The notes under the pieces were generated by a model. The model did not search any database. It was given only the letters and a program-made list of their open reading frames with translations, and had not been told where the DNA came from. A stretch of 64,000 nucleotides of DNA from Nocardioides zeae (GTDB lineage Bacteria; Actinomycetota; Actinomycetes; Propionibacteriales; Nocardioidaceae), in NCBI RefSeq assembly GCF_010686755.1, contig NZ_JAAGXA010000005.1, forward strand, positions 202,344 through 266,343, read 5' to 3'. Position 1 is the first letter of the stretch; each line of letters opens with the position of its first letter. Positions 49,093-61,097 of the stretch are shown here, piece by piece. Made by a program: the position numbers and the translations under genes.

Positions 49093-50979
49093 GTGACCGC
49101 ACTCGACCCGAAGAACCCCGTCGACGAGCATCCCGACGAGACGACCGAGGCCCCTGCCGCCCTGGTCGACTCCTCGCCCACCACCACCGACACCGGCGGC
49201 CACCCCGCTCTCGACGTGCCCCCACCCGTCGAGAGCCGGCCCCCGACGTCGACGCTCGACCCGGTCGTCTTCGGCGTCACCGCCGTCATCGCCGTCGCGT
49301 TCCTCGTCTGGGGCTTCGCGAGCACCGACAGCCTCCGCGACACCTCCGGCACCGCCCTGGGCTGGATCATCGACAACCTGGGCTGGCTGTTCGTCGTCTC
49401 CTCCAGCGGGTTCGTCGTCTTCGTGCTGTGGCTCGCCCTGAGCCGCTTCGGCTCGATCCCCCTGGGTCGCGACGACGAGCAGCCCGAGTTCTCGACGACC
49501 TCCTGGATCGCCATGATGTTCAGCGCCGGCATGGGCATCGGCCTCATGTTCTACGGCGTCGGCGAGCCCGTCTCCCACTTCGCCACCGCGCCCCCCGGCA
49601 CGAACGGCGAGGACGCGCAGAAGACCGCGCTCGCCACCACGATCTTCCACTGGGGCCTGCACCCCTGGGCGATCTACGCGGTGCTCGGCCTCGCCGTGGC
49701 CTACGGCGTCTACCGCAAGGGCCGCCTGCAGCTCGTCAGCGCGGCGTTCGAGCCGCTGCTCGGCCGCCACGCCCACGGGCCGGCGGGCCGCGTCATCGAC
49801 ATCCTGGCCATCTTCGCCACGCTCTTCGGCTCGGCGGCCTCCCTCGGCCTCGGCGCGCTCCAGATCAGCAGCGGCCTCCAGATCGTCGCGGGTGTCGGCG
49901 AGATCGGCAACGGCGTGCTCGTCGCCATCATCGCGGGCCTGACGGCGGCGTTCATCGCCTCGGCCGTCTCGGGCATCGCCCGGGGCATCCAGTGGCTCGC
50001 CAACATCAACATGGTGCTGGCGATCGGGCTGGCCGTCTTCGTCTTCGTCGCCGGCCCCACCGTCTTCATCCTCGACATGCTGCCGAGCATGCTCGCCACC
50101 TACGCGGGCGACCTCGGCGAGATGGCCGCGCGCGTGCCGTCTGACCAGGCCACCACCGTGCTGCCCGACGGGACCGAGCAGACCACCGCCGCGTGGCTCT
50201 CGAACTGGACCGTCTTCTACTGGGCCTGGTGGCTCTCCTGGACCCCGTTCGTCGGCCTGTTCATCGCCCGCATCTCGCGGGGTCGCACGATCCGCCAGTT
50301 CGTCGCCGGCGTGCTGCTCGTGCCGACGGCGGTGAGCCTCGTCTGGTTCGCCATCTTCGGCGGCGCGGCGATCCACCTCGAGGAGGCCGGGCGCGACATC
50401 GCCGGCGCCGCGGGCATCGAGTCCCAGCTCTTCACGGTGCTCGACAACTTCCCGTTCGCCACCGTCACGAGCGTCGTCGTGATGGTGCTCGTCGCGATCT
50501 TCTTCGTCTCGGGCGCCGACGCGGCGTCCATCGTCATGGGCACGCTCTCCGAGCGGGGTGCCTCCGAGCCGCGTCGCTTCACCGTCGTCTTCTGGGGCGC
50601 GGCGACCGGTGCCGTGGCGGCGGTCATGCTCATCGTCGGCGGCAACGACGCCCTGACGGGCCTGCAGAACATCACCATCGCGGCCTCCGTGCCGTTCGTG
50701 CTCGTCATGATCGGCCTGTGCGTCGCGCTGGTGCGCGACCTGCGCTCCGACCCGGTCGTCGTGCGGAAGGTGTACGCGACGCAGGCGGTCGAGCAGGCCG
50801 TGATGGCGGGCGTCACCGAGCACGGCGACGACTTCGTGATCAGCGTCGAGTCGACGGAGCCCGGCGCGGGCGTCGGCGACTACATCGCCAACGGTCCGGC
50901 CCAGGCGCAGCCCTCGTCCGTGCAGGCCGCCCCCGGCAGCACCGGCGTCGCCGGGGCTCCGAGGCCGCCGAAGGACTGA
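49093..50979 (+). CDS. BCCT-family betaine/carnitine/choline transporter
   Basis: A 628-aa secondary transporter with twelve membrane helices and a 60-residue hydrophilic N-terminus. SAGMGIGLMFYGVGEPVSHF in helix 3 carries the glycine-rich Na-coupling/substrate stretch, and WTVFYWAWWLSWTPFVGLFIARISRGRTIRQF in helix 8 is the family signature with the aromatic betaine box. The substrate is probably glycine betaine, choline or ectoine for osmoprotection. The C-terminal tail is about 90 residues with Pro/Ala/Gln-rich end. GTG start with AGAGAGGAA upstream. Confidence 0.92.
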   Translation: MTALDPKNPVDEHPDETTEAPAALVDSSPTTTDTGGHPALDVPPPVESRPPTSTLDPVVFGVTAVIAVAFLVWGFASTDSLRDTSGTALGWIIDNLGWLFVVSSSGFVVFVLWLALSRFGSIPLGRDDEQPEFSTTSWIAMMFSAGMGIGLMFYGVGEPVSHFATAPPGTNGEDAQKTALATTIFHWGLHPWAIYAVLGLAVAYGVYRKGRLQLVSAAFEPLLGRHAHGPAGRVIDILAIFATLFGSAASLGLGALQISSGLQIVAGVGEIGNGVLVAIIAGLTAAFIASAVSGIARGIQWLANINMVLAIGLAVFVFVAGPTVFILDMLPSMLATYAGDLGEMAARVPSDQATTVLPDGTEQTTAAWLSNWTVFYWAWWLSWTPFVGLFIARISRGRTIRQFVAGVLLVPTAVSLVWFAIFGGAAIHLEEAGRDIAGAAGIESQLFTVLDNFPFATVTSVVVMVLVAIFFVSGADAASIVMGTLSERGASEPRRFTVVFWGAATGAVAAVMLIVGGNDALTGLQNITIAASVPFVLVMIGLCVALVRDLRSDPVVVRKVYATQAVEQAVMAGVTEHGDDFVISVESTEPGAGVGDYIANGPAQAQPSSVQAAPGSTGVAGAPRPPKD

Positions 50980-51000
50980 TCCCGCACCGTCCCCTCCCGC

Positions 51001-51072
51001 GTGTAACGCGGTGTCCGGGCATCTGTGGAAGTGGTCGACCACCTCCATGGATGCCCGGACACCGCGTTACAC
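51001..51072. repeat. 72-bp near-perfect palindrome between converging genes
   Basis: Outer arms of 23 bp are perfect (51001-51023 against 51050-51072, beginning GTGTAACGCGGTGTCC). The inner 26 bp are also palindromic around GTGGTCGACCAC with only three imperfect pairs, two of which would be G-U in RNA. The whole forms a hairpin of about 36 bp with almost no loop. It follows the BCCT gene by 21 bp and ends 13 bp before the converging nucleosidase gene. It is far longer than the ordinary terminators in this window. Confidence 0.85.
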
Positions 51073-51085
51073 CGCGGGACCGCCA

Positions 51086-54640
<3,555 letters not shown>

Positions 54641-54686
54641 GCGGCTCCTCCTCGGCGGTGCGCCCCGGGGCGCGGGTGTGTGCGGA

Positions 54687-55544
54687 CTACCCGATCATGC
54701 CGCCCCGGCCGACGACCGCGTGCGCGCCGCGCTCGTCGTCCTCGCACGGCTCGGCGGTGAAGCCGGCACGGCCCAGCGCGTCCCGCAGCACCGGCAGCTG
54801 CGCGGGCGCGCACTCGACGACGACCCGGCCGCCCGCCACCAGCCAGTCGGGGGCGCCCGCGACGACCCGCTGCTGGAGCTCCGTTCCGTCGGCACCGCCG
54901 TCGAGGGCGACGAGCGGCTCGTGCTCGCGCGCCTCGCGGGGCATGGCGGCGATCCGCTCGGTCGGCACGTACGGCGCGTTGGCCACCACCACGTCGAACC
55001 CCCGGTGCAGCGCGGGCGGGAGCGCGGCGTACAGGTCCCCGGTGACCACCAGCCCCCGGCTCCCGTACGGCGCGAGGTTCGCCCGCGCACACGCCGAGGC
55101 GCGCTCGTCGAGGTCGGCGCTGACGACCGTCGCGTCGGGCCGACGGGCGGCCACCACGGTCGCGACGGCGCCGACCCCGCCGCAGAGGTCGAGCACCCGT
55201 CCGCCGGCGGGCAGCGCCTCGAGCGCGAGCTCGGCCAGGAGCTCGGTACGCACGCGGGGAACGAAGGTGCCGGGCGCGACGACCAGCCGCAGGCCGCCGA
55301 AGACGACCTCCCCGACCACGAGCTCGAGGGGGCGGCCGGCGACCCGCTCGGCCACCGCGCGCTCGAGCCAGTCGTCGCCGCGGCCGGCGCGACGCGAGGC
55401 CCGCGCGAGCTCCGCGGCCTCGTCCTCGGCGAAGACGCAGCCGGCCGCGCGCAAGCGGGCCACCAGGGTGGGCAGGTCCTCAGGACCAGTTGAGTACGCG
55501 GACGGAGGCCGGGGGGCATCGTCCCCGGGCAGGGTTCTCGTCAT
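54687..55544 (-). CDS. PrmC/HemK-related protein glutamine-N5 methyltransferase
   Basis: A 285-aa class I methyltransferase related to PrmC. The SAM motif is [22 protein letters not shown] near residue 115. The catalytic NPPY is replaced by NAPY ([35 protein letters not shown]), which is usual in the actinobacterial PrmC-related subgroup of unknown substrate. The ATG has AGGAGGAG 5 nt upstream. Unusually, this start codon overlaps the start codon of the divergent YiaA/YiaB gene (CATG at 55542-55545). Confidence 0.85.
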   Translation of the reverse strand: MTRTLPGDDAPRPPSAYSTGPEDLPTLVARLRAAGCVFAEDEAAELARASRRAGRGDDWLERAVAERVAGRPLELVVGEVVFGGLRLVVAPGTFVPRVRTELLAELALEALPAGGRVLDLCGGVGAVATVVAARRPDATVVSADLDERASACARANLAPYGSRGLVVTGDLYAALPPALHRGFDVVVANAPYVPTERIAAMPREAREHEPLVALDGGADGTELQQRVVAGAPDWLVAGGRVVVECAPAQLPVLRDALGRAGFTAEPCEDDERGAHAVVGRGGMIG

Positions 55545-55845
55545 GAGCACTCCTCCTCTCCCGGCCGGTCCGACCTCCAAGAACACCAACGCGTTCTTCC
55601 TCCAGGCGGGCCTCGCCTTCGGCGTCGCACTCCTCACGATGGTCGTCGCGATCATCTTCGTCCCCGTCGACCCGTGGGTCCGAGCATTCCTGGCCCTCGG
55701 GACGCTCTTCCTCGTCACGTCGTCGTTCACGCTCGCCAAGTGCATCCGCGACGCGCAGGAGACCACCCAGGTCGTCGCGCGGCTCGACCAGGCCCGCGTC
55801 GACCGCATCCTCTCCGAGCACGACCCGTTCCGCAGCGTCGCCTGA
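55543..55845 (+). CDS. YiaA/YiaB-family inner membrane protein
   Basis: A 100-aa protein with two membrane helices (NAFFLQAGLAFGVALLTMVVAIIFVP and WVRAFLALGTLFLVTSSFTLAKCIRD), the YiaA/YiaB domain, and a charged C-terminal helix. Function unknown. The ATG overlaps the oppositely oriented methyltransferase ATG by two bases; AGGG 8-10 nt upstream is the only ribosome-binding-site candidate. Followed by a strong terminator. Confidence 0.85.
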   Translation: MSTPPLPAGPTSKNTNAFFLQAGLAFGVALLTMVVAIIFVPVDPWVRAFLALGTLFLVTSSFTLAKCIRDAQETTQVVARLDQARVDRILSEHDPFRSVA

Positions 55846-55868
55846 GGCCTGCGCTCCGTCCGGACGCC

Positions 55869-55905
55869 GACGACCCCCGGTGCCACGCTGGCACCGGGGG
55901 TCGTC
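55869..55905 (+). terminator. Terminator after the YiaA/YiaB gene
   Basis: Perfect 17-bp arms (GACGACCCCCGGTGCCA with its complement) around a CGC loop, 23 nt after the stop codon. Confidence 0.85.
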
Positions 55906-56070
55906 CTGCGTCCGGCGCCGGGGGCGGGGCACGCGGGGGTCGGCCGGGGTGAGCCGGGGTGGGCCGCCGGGCGGTGAGAGATGTGCAGCTGGGACAGGTC
56001 CCGGTCGGTCCGGACCACCCCGACCGCACAGTTGCGCCGCCCGCCCGAGCTCCCCACCCCTGGACGGCAA

Positions 56071-56107
56071 CCACCCCGGCGACCGCTGGGGCCGGTCACC
56101 GGGGTGG
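56071..56107 (-). terminator. Terminator after the acyl-CoA dehydrogenase pair
   Basis: CCACCCCGGCGACC pairs with GGTCACCGGGGTGG (13 of 14 pairs) around a 9-nt loop, 63 nt after the dehydrogenase stop. Confidence 0.7.
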
Positions 56108-56170
56108 CTCCGATGTCGCTGTCCGAGCAGAGGTCACCTCACCCGAGCGAACGGAGGTGCCCTCGCCGGG

Positions 56171-57382
56171 TCACTTCAGCTGCGCGCTCGAGAGCCCGAG
56201 GATGCGCCGAGCCACGATGAGCTGCTGGATCTGCTGCGTGCCCTCGAAGATGTCGAGGATCTTCGAGTCGCGGGCCCACTTCTCGAGCAGCTCGGACTCG
56301 CTGTAGCCGAGCGTGCCGCAGAGCTCGACGCAGCTGAGCGTGATGTCGGACCCGACACGGCCCGCCTTGGCCTTCGCCATGGAGGCCTCGAGCGAGTTGG
56401 GCTTGCGGTTGTCCGCCATCCACGCGGCCTGCATGGTCAGCAGCTGGGCGCCCTCCCAGTCGGCCTCGAGCTGGAGGAACTTCGCCGCGGCGGCGGACTG
56501 CAGGTGGGCCGGGCGGTCGTGGTCGACCTCGACGCCCGCCTGCGCGAGCAGGTCGCGGGTGAGGTCGAGCGAGGCACGGGCGCACCCGACCGCCATCGCC
56601 GCGACGAGCGGGCGGGTGTTGTCGAAGGTCGCCATGGCGCCCGCGAAGCCCTGCTTGACGTCGACCTCGGGAGAGCCGAGGAGGTTCTCGGCAGGCACCC
56701 GGCAGTCCTCGAAGATGATGACCGCGGTGTCCGAGGCCCGGATCCCGAGCTTGTGCTCGAGGCGCTCCACCCGCATGCCGGGCGTGCCCTTCTCCACCAC
56801 GAAGGACTTGATGGCCGCGCGGCCGAGCGACTTGTCGAGCGTCGCCCACACGACGACCGAGTCGGCCCGGTCACCGGAGGTGACGTAGATCTTCTCGCCG
56901 TTGATCACGTAGTGGTCCCCGTCGAGGCGGGCCGTCGTCGTGATGTTGGCGGAGTCCGAACCGACGCCGGGCTCGGTGATCGCCATGGCGGCCCACGTGC
57001 CCTTGAAGCGCTCGAGCTGCTCCTCGTTGGCGACCGAGGCGATGGCCGAGTTGCCGAGGCCCTGGCGGGGCATCGACAGCAGCAGGCCCGTGTCGCCCCA
57101 GCACATCTCGGCGATGGACATCACCGAGGCGAGGTTGGAGCCGTTGCGGACGCCGCCGTCGTCCTTCTGCTCGTCGCGGCGCACCCCGGTCGCGCCGGCG
57201 CCCTCGGCGGCGCCGGACTCGGACAGGCCGTCGATCATCGCGGCCAGCATGTCGAGCTCCTTGGGGTAGGAGTGCTCGGCACGGTCGTACTTGCGGGAGA
57301 TGGGCCGCAGCATGTTCATGGCGACCTGGTGCGCCTGGTCGACCAGTGCGCGGTGCTTCTTGGGGGTCTCGAGATTGATCAT
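56171..57382 (-). CDS. Acyl-CoA dehydrogenase (FadE23-like partner)
   Basis: A 403-aa FAD-dependent acyl-CoA dehydrogenase. MINLETPKKHRALVDQAHQVAMNMLRPISRKYD is the unusual N-terminus, ITEPGVGSDSANITTTARLDGDHYVINGEKIYVTSG the FAD-binding signature, and DIFEGTQQIQQLIVARRILG carries the catalytic-position glutamate. Together with the next gene it resembles the mycobacterial FadE23/FadE24 pair, a resemblance judged by eye. A 40-residue acidic/Gly insertion follows the first helices. Likely beta-oxidation of an unusual acyl chain. Confidence 0.85.
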   Translation of the reverse strand: MINLETPKKHRALVDQAHQVAMNMLRPISRKYDRAEHSYPKELDMLAAMIDGLSESGAAEGAGATGVRRDEQKDDGGVRNGSNLASVMSIAEMCWGDTGLLLSMPRQGLGNSAIASVANEEQLERFKGTWAAMAITEPGVGSDSANITTTARLDGDHYVINGEKIYVTSGDRADSVVVWATLDKSLGRAAIKSFVVEKGTPGMRVERLEHKLGIRASDTAVIIFEDCRVPAENLLGSPEVDVKQGFAGAMATFDNTRPLVAAMAVGCARASLDLTRDLLAQAGVEVDHDRPAHLQSAAAAKFLQLEADWEGAQLLTMQAAWMADNRKPNSLEASMAKAKAGRVGSDITLSCVELCGTLGYSESELLEKWARDSKILDIFEGTQQIQQLIVARRILGLSSAQLK

Positions 57383-57411
57383 GGTGTGTCGTCCGACCGG
57401 AGCCCGGGGGC

Positions 57412-58773
57412 TCAGACCAGGACGCCTCCTTCCATCACGCCGAGGGCCCGCAGGTCGCGGTACCACCGCTCCACCGGGTGCTCCTTGACGAAGCCGTGGC
57501 CGCCGAGCAGCTGGACGCCGTCGAGACCGATCTGCATGCCCTTGCTGGCGCAGAGGTTGCGCGCGAGGGCGACCTCGCGGGCGAAGTCCTTGCCCTGGGC
57601 GGCACGCGAGGCCGCCTTGTAGGTGACGAGCCGCATCGCCTGCAGCTCGATCGCGATGTTGGCGACCATGAACGCCACCGACTGACGGTGGGCGATCGGC
57701 TCCCCGAACGCCTCCCGCTCCTTCACGTACGGCGTCACGTAGTCGAGGACCGCCTGGGCCGTCCCCACCGCGAGCGCGCACCAGGCGAGGCGCGACAGGC
57801 GCACGCACTCGACGTACGTCGAGCCGTCCGTCTCGCCCAGGACCGCGTCCGCGGGCACCTCGACGTCGGTGAGGTGCAGCTTGGACAGCGTCGCCGCCCG
57901 CACCCCCATGGACGGGTCGGCCTCGACCCGGACGCCCGCGGTGCCGGCCTCGACGAGGAACAGCACCGGCTTGCCCTCGAGGGAGGCACCCACCACGAAG
58001 AGCTCGGCGTCGCCACCGCGCGGGACGCCCGCCTTCACGCCGTTGAGCACGTAGCGGTCGCCGCGGCGCACCGCCGTCGCGCCGGGCTGCAGCACGTCGA
58101 AGAGCGCGGTCGGCTCGCTCAGCGCGAGCGCCGCCGCGGGGACGTCGTCGCCGGTGAAGGCGGGCAGGTACGTCGCCTGCTGGGCGTCGGTGCCCCACAG
58201 CGAGATCGCCGTGGCCACCGCACCGGGCGCGAGGGTGGCGACCGCGAGTCCCATGTCGCCCCGCGCGAGCGCCTCGGCCACGAGCGCGCCGGCGACCGCC
58301 GAGCGCTCCTCGGAGATGCCTCCGAGCTTCTCGGGCACGCCCAGGATCGGCAGCCCGATCTCGAGACTGGACTTGAGCAGCGCGACGGGCGCCTCGCAGG
58401 CCTCGTCGGCCTCGGTCGCGGCCGGACGCACGACCTCGGTCGCGAACTCCCCGACGACGTCGACGAGCATCTGCTCGTCCTCTGTCGGGGTCAGGTCGAA
58501 GACCCCGCTCGCCCCGGCGCTCGGCACCCGCACGCCCGGCTTCTGGGCGCCGCGCTTGGCGAAGGTGCGACCGGCCTTGGTGACGACCGAGAAGCCGCCA
58601 CGGGTCGACGTGAACACGGCCTGCTCGGTCTTCTTCCGGAGACCGAGACGGTCGATGAGGTCGCTCTGGGCGACCACGTTGAGAGCGGCGACCGCGTAGC
58701 CGATCGGGTCGCGGCTCTCCTTGCGCGCGAGGCCGTTGCGCCCGCCCGGCCTGAGGCTGTTCGTCAGGGACAT
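57412..58773 (-). CDS. Acyl-CoA dehydrogenase with N-terminal extension (FadE24-like)
   Basis: A 453-aa homologue of its neighbour. The first 90 residues are an extension without a clear domain (LTNSLRPGGRNGLARKESRDPIGYAVAALNVV...). The dehydrogenase fold begins near FDLTPTEDEQMLVDVVGEFATEVV. ALALSEPTALFDVLQPGATAVRRGDRYVLNGVKAGVP is the FAD region with several departures from the family. The catalytic end is shortened to GVMEGGVLV, so activity as a single chain is doubtful and a heteromer with the downstream protein is likely. 29 bp separate the two genes. A palindromic operator lies 10 bp before the ATG. Confidence 0.85.
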   Translation of the reverse strand: MSLTNSLRPGGRNGLARKESRDPIGYAVAALNVVAQSDLIDRLGLRKKTEQAVFTSTRGGFSVVTKAGRTFAKRGAQKPGVRVPSAGASGVFDLTPTEDEQMLVDVVGEFATEVVRPAATEADEACEAPVALLKSSLEIGLPILGVPEKLGGISEERSAVAGALVAEALARGDMGLAVATLAPGAVATAISLWGTDAQQATYLPAFTGDDVPAAALALSEPTALFDVLQPGATAVRRGDRYVLNGVKAGVPRGGDAELFVVGASLEGKPVLFLVEAGTAGVRVEADPSMGVRAATLSKLHLTDVEVPADAVLGETDGSTYVECVRLSRLAWCALAVGTAQAVLDYVTPYVKEREAFGEPIAHRQSVAFMVANIAIELQAMRLVTYKAASRAAQGKDFAREVALARNLCASKGMQIGLDGVQLLGGHGFVKEHPVERWYRDLRALGVMEGGVLV

Positions 58774-58782
58774 GCCGCCCAA

Positions 58783-58799
58783 TGTAACTCGCAGTTACA
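58783..58799. promoter_or_regulatory. TetR-type operator candidate upstream of the acyl-CoA dehydrogenases
   Basis: TGTAACT-CGC-AGTTACA, a perfect 7-3-7 palindrome, begins 9 bp upstream of the dehydrogenase ATG at 58773. It is the form typical of TetR-family fatty-acid regulators. The TetR gene at 59536-60183 is close but recognises an unknown site. Confidence 0.65.
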
Positions 58800-58855
58800 C
58801 ACAGCGCCACACTTTCGTCGGAGAACGTGCCGCGTCGTGCTCGTCACGCCTCTCC

Positions 58856-58861
58856 TACGAT
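58856..58861 (+). promoter_or_regulatory. Leaderless -10 of def
   Basis: TACGAT, 7 nt before the ATG at 58869. Confidence 0.6.
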
Positions 58862-58868
58862 GCGGGGC

Positions 58869-59489
58869 ATGCCCGACGACGCCGCTGCACCCGCCACCGA
58901 CGAGACGCCCGACGGGCCGGACGAGACGCCGTACGGGCCGCTGCCGACGGGTGGCACCGTGCGCCCGATCACCCGCTGGGGCACACCGGTGATGCACGCG
59001 CCGCAGCGGCGCGTCACGGAGTTCGACGACGACCTGCGGGCGCTGGTCGCCGACATGACCGCGACGATGTACGCCGCGGACGGCGTCGGGCTCGCCGCCT
59101 GCCAGATCGGCGTCGACCTGGCCGTCTTCGTGTTCGACTGCCCGGACGCGTCCGGGCGTCGGGTGGCCGGGGTCGTCTGCAACCCCGACGTCAGCACGCC
59201 GGAGGGCGCCGAGCGGCGGCTCGACGACAGCGAGGAGGGGTGCCTCAGCTACCCCGGGGCGTTCGTCGACTGCGCACGCCCCGACCGCGCGAGCGTGGTG
59301 GGCGTCGGCCTGGACGGGTCACCCGTGCGCTTCGAGGGCGACGGCCTGCTGGCGCGGTGCCTGCAGCACGAGACGGACCACACCCTCGGCACCGTCTTCG
59401 GCGACCGGATCGGCACGAAGGCACGCAAGAAGCTGGCCAAGCAGCACGACAAGGCGGCCGAGGACTTCCCACCGGACTGGCCCGCCTGA
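58869..59489 (+). CDS. def: Peptide deformylase
   Basis: A 206-aa metalloenzyme that removes the formyl group from new proteins. The three motifs are GVGLAACQIG, EEGCLSYPG (metal cysteine), and QHETDHTLGTVFGDRI (HExDH, two metal histidines and the catalytic glutamate). An Asp/Pro/Glu-rich stretch of about 28 residues precedes the fold. The ATG is preferred over upstream in-frame codons because of the leaderless -10. Confidence 0.95.
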   Translation: MPDDAAAPATDETPDGPDETPYGPLPTGGTVRPITRWGTPVMHAPQRRVTEFDDDLRALVADMTATMYAADGVGLAACQIGVDLAVFVFDCPDASGRRVAGVVCNPDVSTPEGAERRLDDSEEGCLSYPGAFVDCARPDRASVVGVGLDGSPVRFEGDGLLARCLQHETDHTLGTVFGDRIGTKARKKLAKQHDKAAEDFPPDWPA

Positions 59490-59524
59490 CACGGCGACCG
59501 CCCCGGCGGGCGGCGGTCGCCGTG
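59490..59524. terminator. Bidirectional terminator between def and the TetR gene
   Basis: CACGGCGACCGCC pairs perfectly with GGCGGTCGCCGTG (13 bp) around a 9-nt loop, starting at the def stop codon and ending 11 bp from the TetR stop. Confidence 0.8.
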
Positions 59525-59535
59525 CGAAGGCCGGC

Positions 59536-60183
59536 TCAGGCCGGGTCGAAGACCAGGCGCTCGATGGCGCGGCGTACCCACTGCTGGTAGCGGTCCGCGC
59601 TCCAACCACGCTCGACGACGAGGTGGCGGTAGGGCTCGGCACCGGCGAGGTGGCTCCACGTCGCGGCACGCTCCTCGGCGGAGGCGTCACCCGTGAGCAG
59701 CCCCTGGGAGTCCGCCCACGCGACCGCCGCCGCGCAGGCCTCGTCGTTCGATCGCTCCACGGCCTCGAAGGCGGTCGCCGCCTCGGGATCCGTCGCGGCT
59801 GCCTCGCGGAGGGAGAACCACAGACCGACGGACTGCTCGTGCACGCCGCTCAGCCACGCGGCGTACGCCGGGAGTGCCTCCGCGGGCGGGAGCGCCATCA
59901 GCTCCTGCAGCTCCGTCGAGCCGCTGACCGGGCCTTCCGTCATCGTGCCGGCGCGGCGCTGGTAGGCCTCGACGAGCAGGGCCGGCTTGGAGCCGGAGAG
60001 GTTCACGCGCGGCACGGAGACGCCGGCGCGGGCCGCGATGGCGGCCAGTGTCGTCGAGCGGTAGCCCTCGGTGGCGAAGAGCTCCGCAGCGGCGTCGACG
60101 ATCCTGCCGTGGGTCGCGACGAGGGCTGCCTCACGCACGGGCGAGACGTAGCGACGTCGGGGACGGTCGGGGTCCTTCGGCAA
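59536..60183 (-). CDS. TetR/AcrR-family transcriptional regulator
   Basis: A 215-aa regulator. The N-terminal helix-turn-helix is RIVDAAAELFATEGYRSTTLAAIAARAGVSVPRVNLSGSKPALLVEAY (residues about 26-73); the usual Y-x-H/Y-F of the recognition helix is replaced by VNLSGSKPAL. The C-terminal ligand domain resembles the actinobacterial group with SLREAAATDPEAA. The TTG at 60183 with AAGG 8 nt upstream is chosen as start; a GTG 45 nt downstream is possible. It is divergent from crcB. Ligand and target unknown. Confidence 0.85.
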   Translation of the reverse strand: MPKDPDRPRRRYVSPVREAALVATHGRIVDAAAELFATEGYRSTTLAAIAARAGVSVPRVNLSGSKPALLVEAYQRRAGTMTEGPVSGSTELQELMALPPAEALPAYAAWLSGVHEQSVGLWFSLREAAATDPEAATAFEAVERSNDEACAAAVAWADSQGLLTGDASAEERAATWSHLAGAEPYRHLVVERGWSADRYQQWVRRAIERLVFDPA

Positions 60184-60282
60184 CTCAAGACCTTCTTCGT
60201 GTCGAATCCTGTCCCCCGACCGGCGCAGGATAGCCGTCCGCGCAAGGGGGTGCGGCGGACCGGGCGGGTACGGTTCTCGACC

Positions 60283-60711
60283 GTGGTCGTCCCGCACCCC
60301 CCACCGGTCGTGGCACCGGCCGTGCGCCTGCGCGTCGCGCTCCCGCTGGTCTTCCTCGGGGGCGCCGCCGGGACGCTCGCGCGGCACCTGCTCGGCACGG
60401 CGCTGCCGCCGGTCGGCGGCGTGCCGTGGACCATCGGGGCCGTGAACGTCGGCGGCGCCTTCCTGCTGGGGCTCCTGCTCGGCGGCCTCCGAGGTGGGCC
60501 CCTGACGCACCGCCCCCGTCTGCGGCTGCTGGTCGGCACCGGCGTCCTCGGCGGCTTCACGACCTACAGCGCACTCGCCGTCGACAGCGTGCGGCTCGCC
60601 CGGGACGACGTGGCGCTGGGCGCGGCTTACGCCGGCGGGAGCGTGCTCCTCGGGCTGCTCGCGGCCGGGCTGGGTGTCGTGCTCACGCACCGCCACCGGG
60701 GACGCTCGTGA
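60283..60711 (+). CDS. crcB: Fluoride exporter CrcB/Fluc, first subunit
   Basis: A 142-aa four-helix membrane protein. LGGAAGTLARHLLGTALP, NVGGAFLLGLLLGGLRG and TGVLGGFTTYSALAVDS carry the family's fluoride-pore glycine, Asn and Thr-Tyr/Phe-Ser residues. In high-GC bacteria Fluc channels are commonly encoded as two different genes and form heterodimers. GTG start with TACGGT 8 nt upstream. Confidence 0.92.
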   Translation: MVVPHPPPVVAPAVRLRVALPLVFLGGAAGTLARHLLGTALPPVGGVPWTIGAVNVGGAFLLGLLLGGLRGGPLTHRPRLRLLVGTGVLGGFTTYSALAVDSVRLARDDVALGAAYAGGSVLLGLLAAGLGVVLTHRHRGRS

Positions 60712-61085
60712 GCGCCCTCGACCCGGGCGTGGTGGCGGGCGTGGGGCTGGCGGGCGGACTGGGCGCGGCGCTTCGTTACGTCGTCGACACCGTCGTGCGC
60801 CGCGTGGCGCCGGGGTATCCGCTCGGAACGCTGGTGATCAACACCACCGGTGCGTTCCTGCTGGGCCTCGTGACGGGGCTGGTCGCCGACGGCCACCTCG
60901 GCCCGCACGTCGCGACCGTGCTGGGCACCGGGCTGCTCGGCGGCTACACGACGTTCAGCACGGCCAGCGTCGAGGCGCTGGTGCTGCTCGAGGAGCGCCG
61001 CCCGTGGGCCGCGCTCGTCCACGCCGGCGGGATGCTCGCGCTCGGTCTCGCCGCGGCGGCTGCCGGGTGGTGGCTGGCCGCCTGA
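60708..61085 (+). CDS. crcB: Fluoride exporter CrcB/Fluc, second subunit
   Basis: A 125-aa partner: GLGAALRYVVDTVVRR, INTTGAFLLGLVTGLVAD and GTGLLGGYTTFSTASVE. Translation starts at a GTG that overlaps the previous stop by 4 bp, which fits a heterodimeric channel made in equal amounts. Opposite membrane topology of the two chains is expected from the family. No fluoride riboswitch was recognised upstream of the pair. Confidence 0.92.
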   Translation: MSALDPGVVAGVGLAGGLGAALRYVVDTVVRRVAPGYPLGTLVINTTGAFLLGLVTGLVADGHLGPHVATVLGTGLLGGYTTFSTASVEALVLLEERRPWAALVHAGGMLALGLAAAAAGWWLAA

Positions 61086-61097
61086 GCCGCTCCGGGC

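Larger units (their letters stand above)
55846..56170. other. 325-bp gene-free region with two hairpins
   Basis: Between the YiaA/YiaB gene and the converging acyl-CoA dehydrogenase. It holds terminators at 55869-55905 and 56071-56107, and between them a G/C-rich stretch with GGGGTGAGCCGGGGTG-type iterations and an AT-poorer segment around 55980-56030. No convincing gene or promoter was seen. Confidence 0.6.

Noticed and set aside
60184..60282. Fluoride riboswitch upstream of crcB
   Set aside because: The gap is 99 bp, shared with the TetR gene, and the conserved fluoride-aptamer sequences were not recognised.
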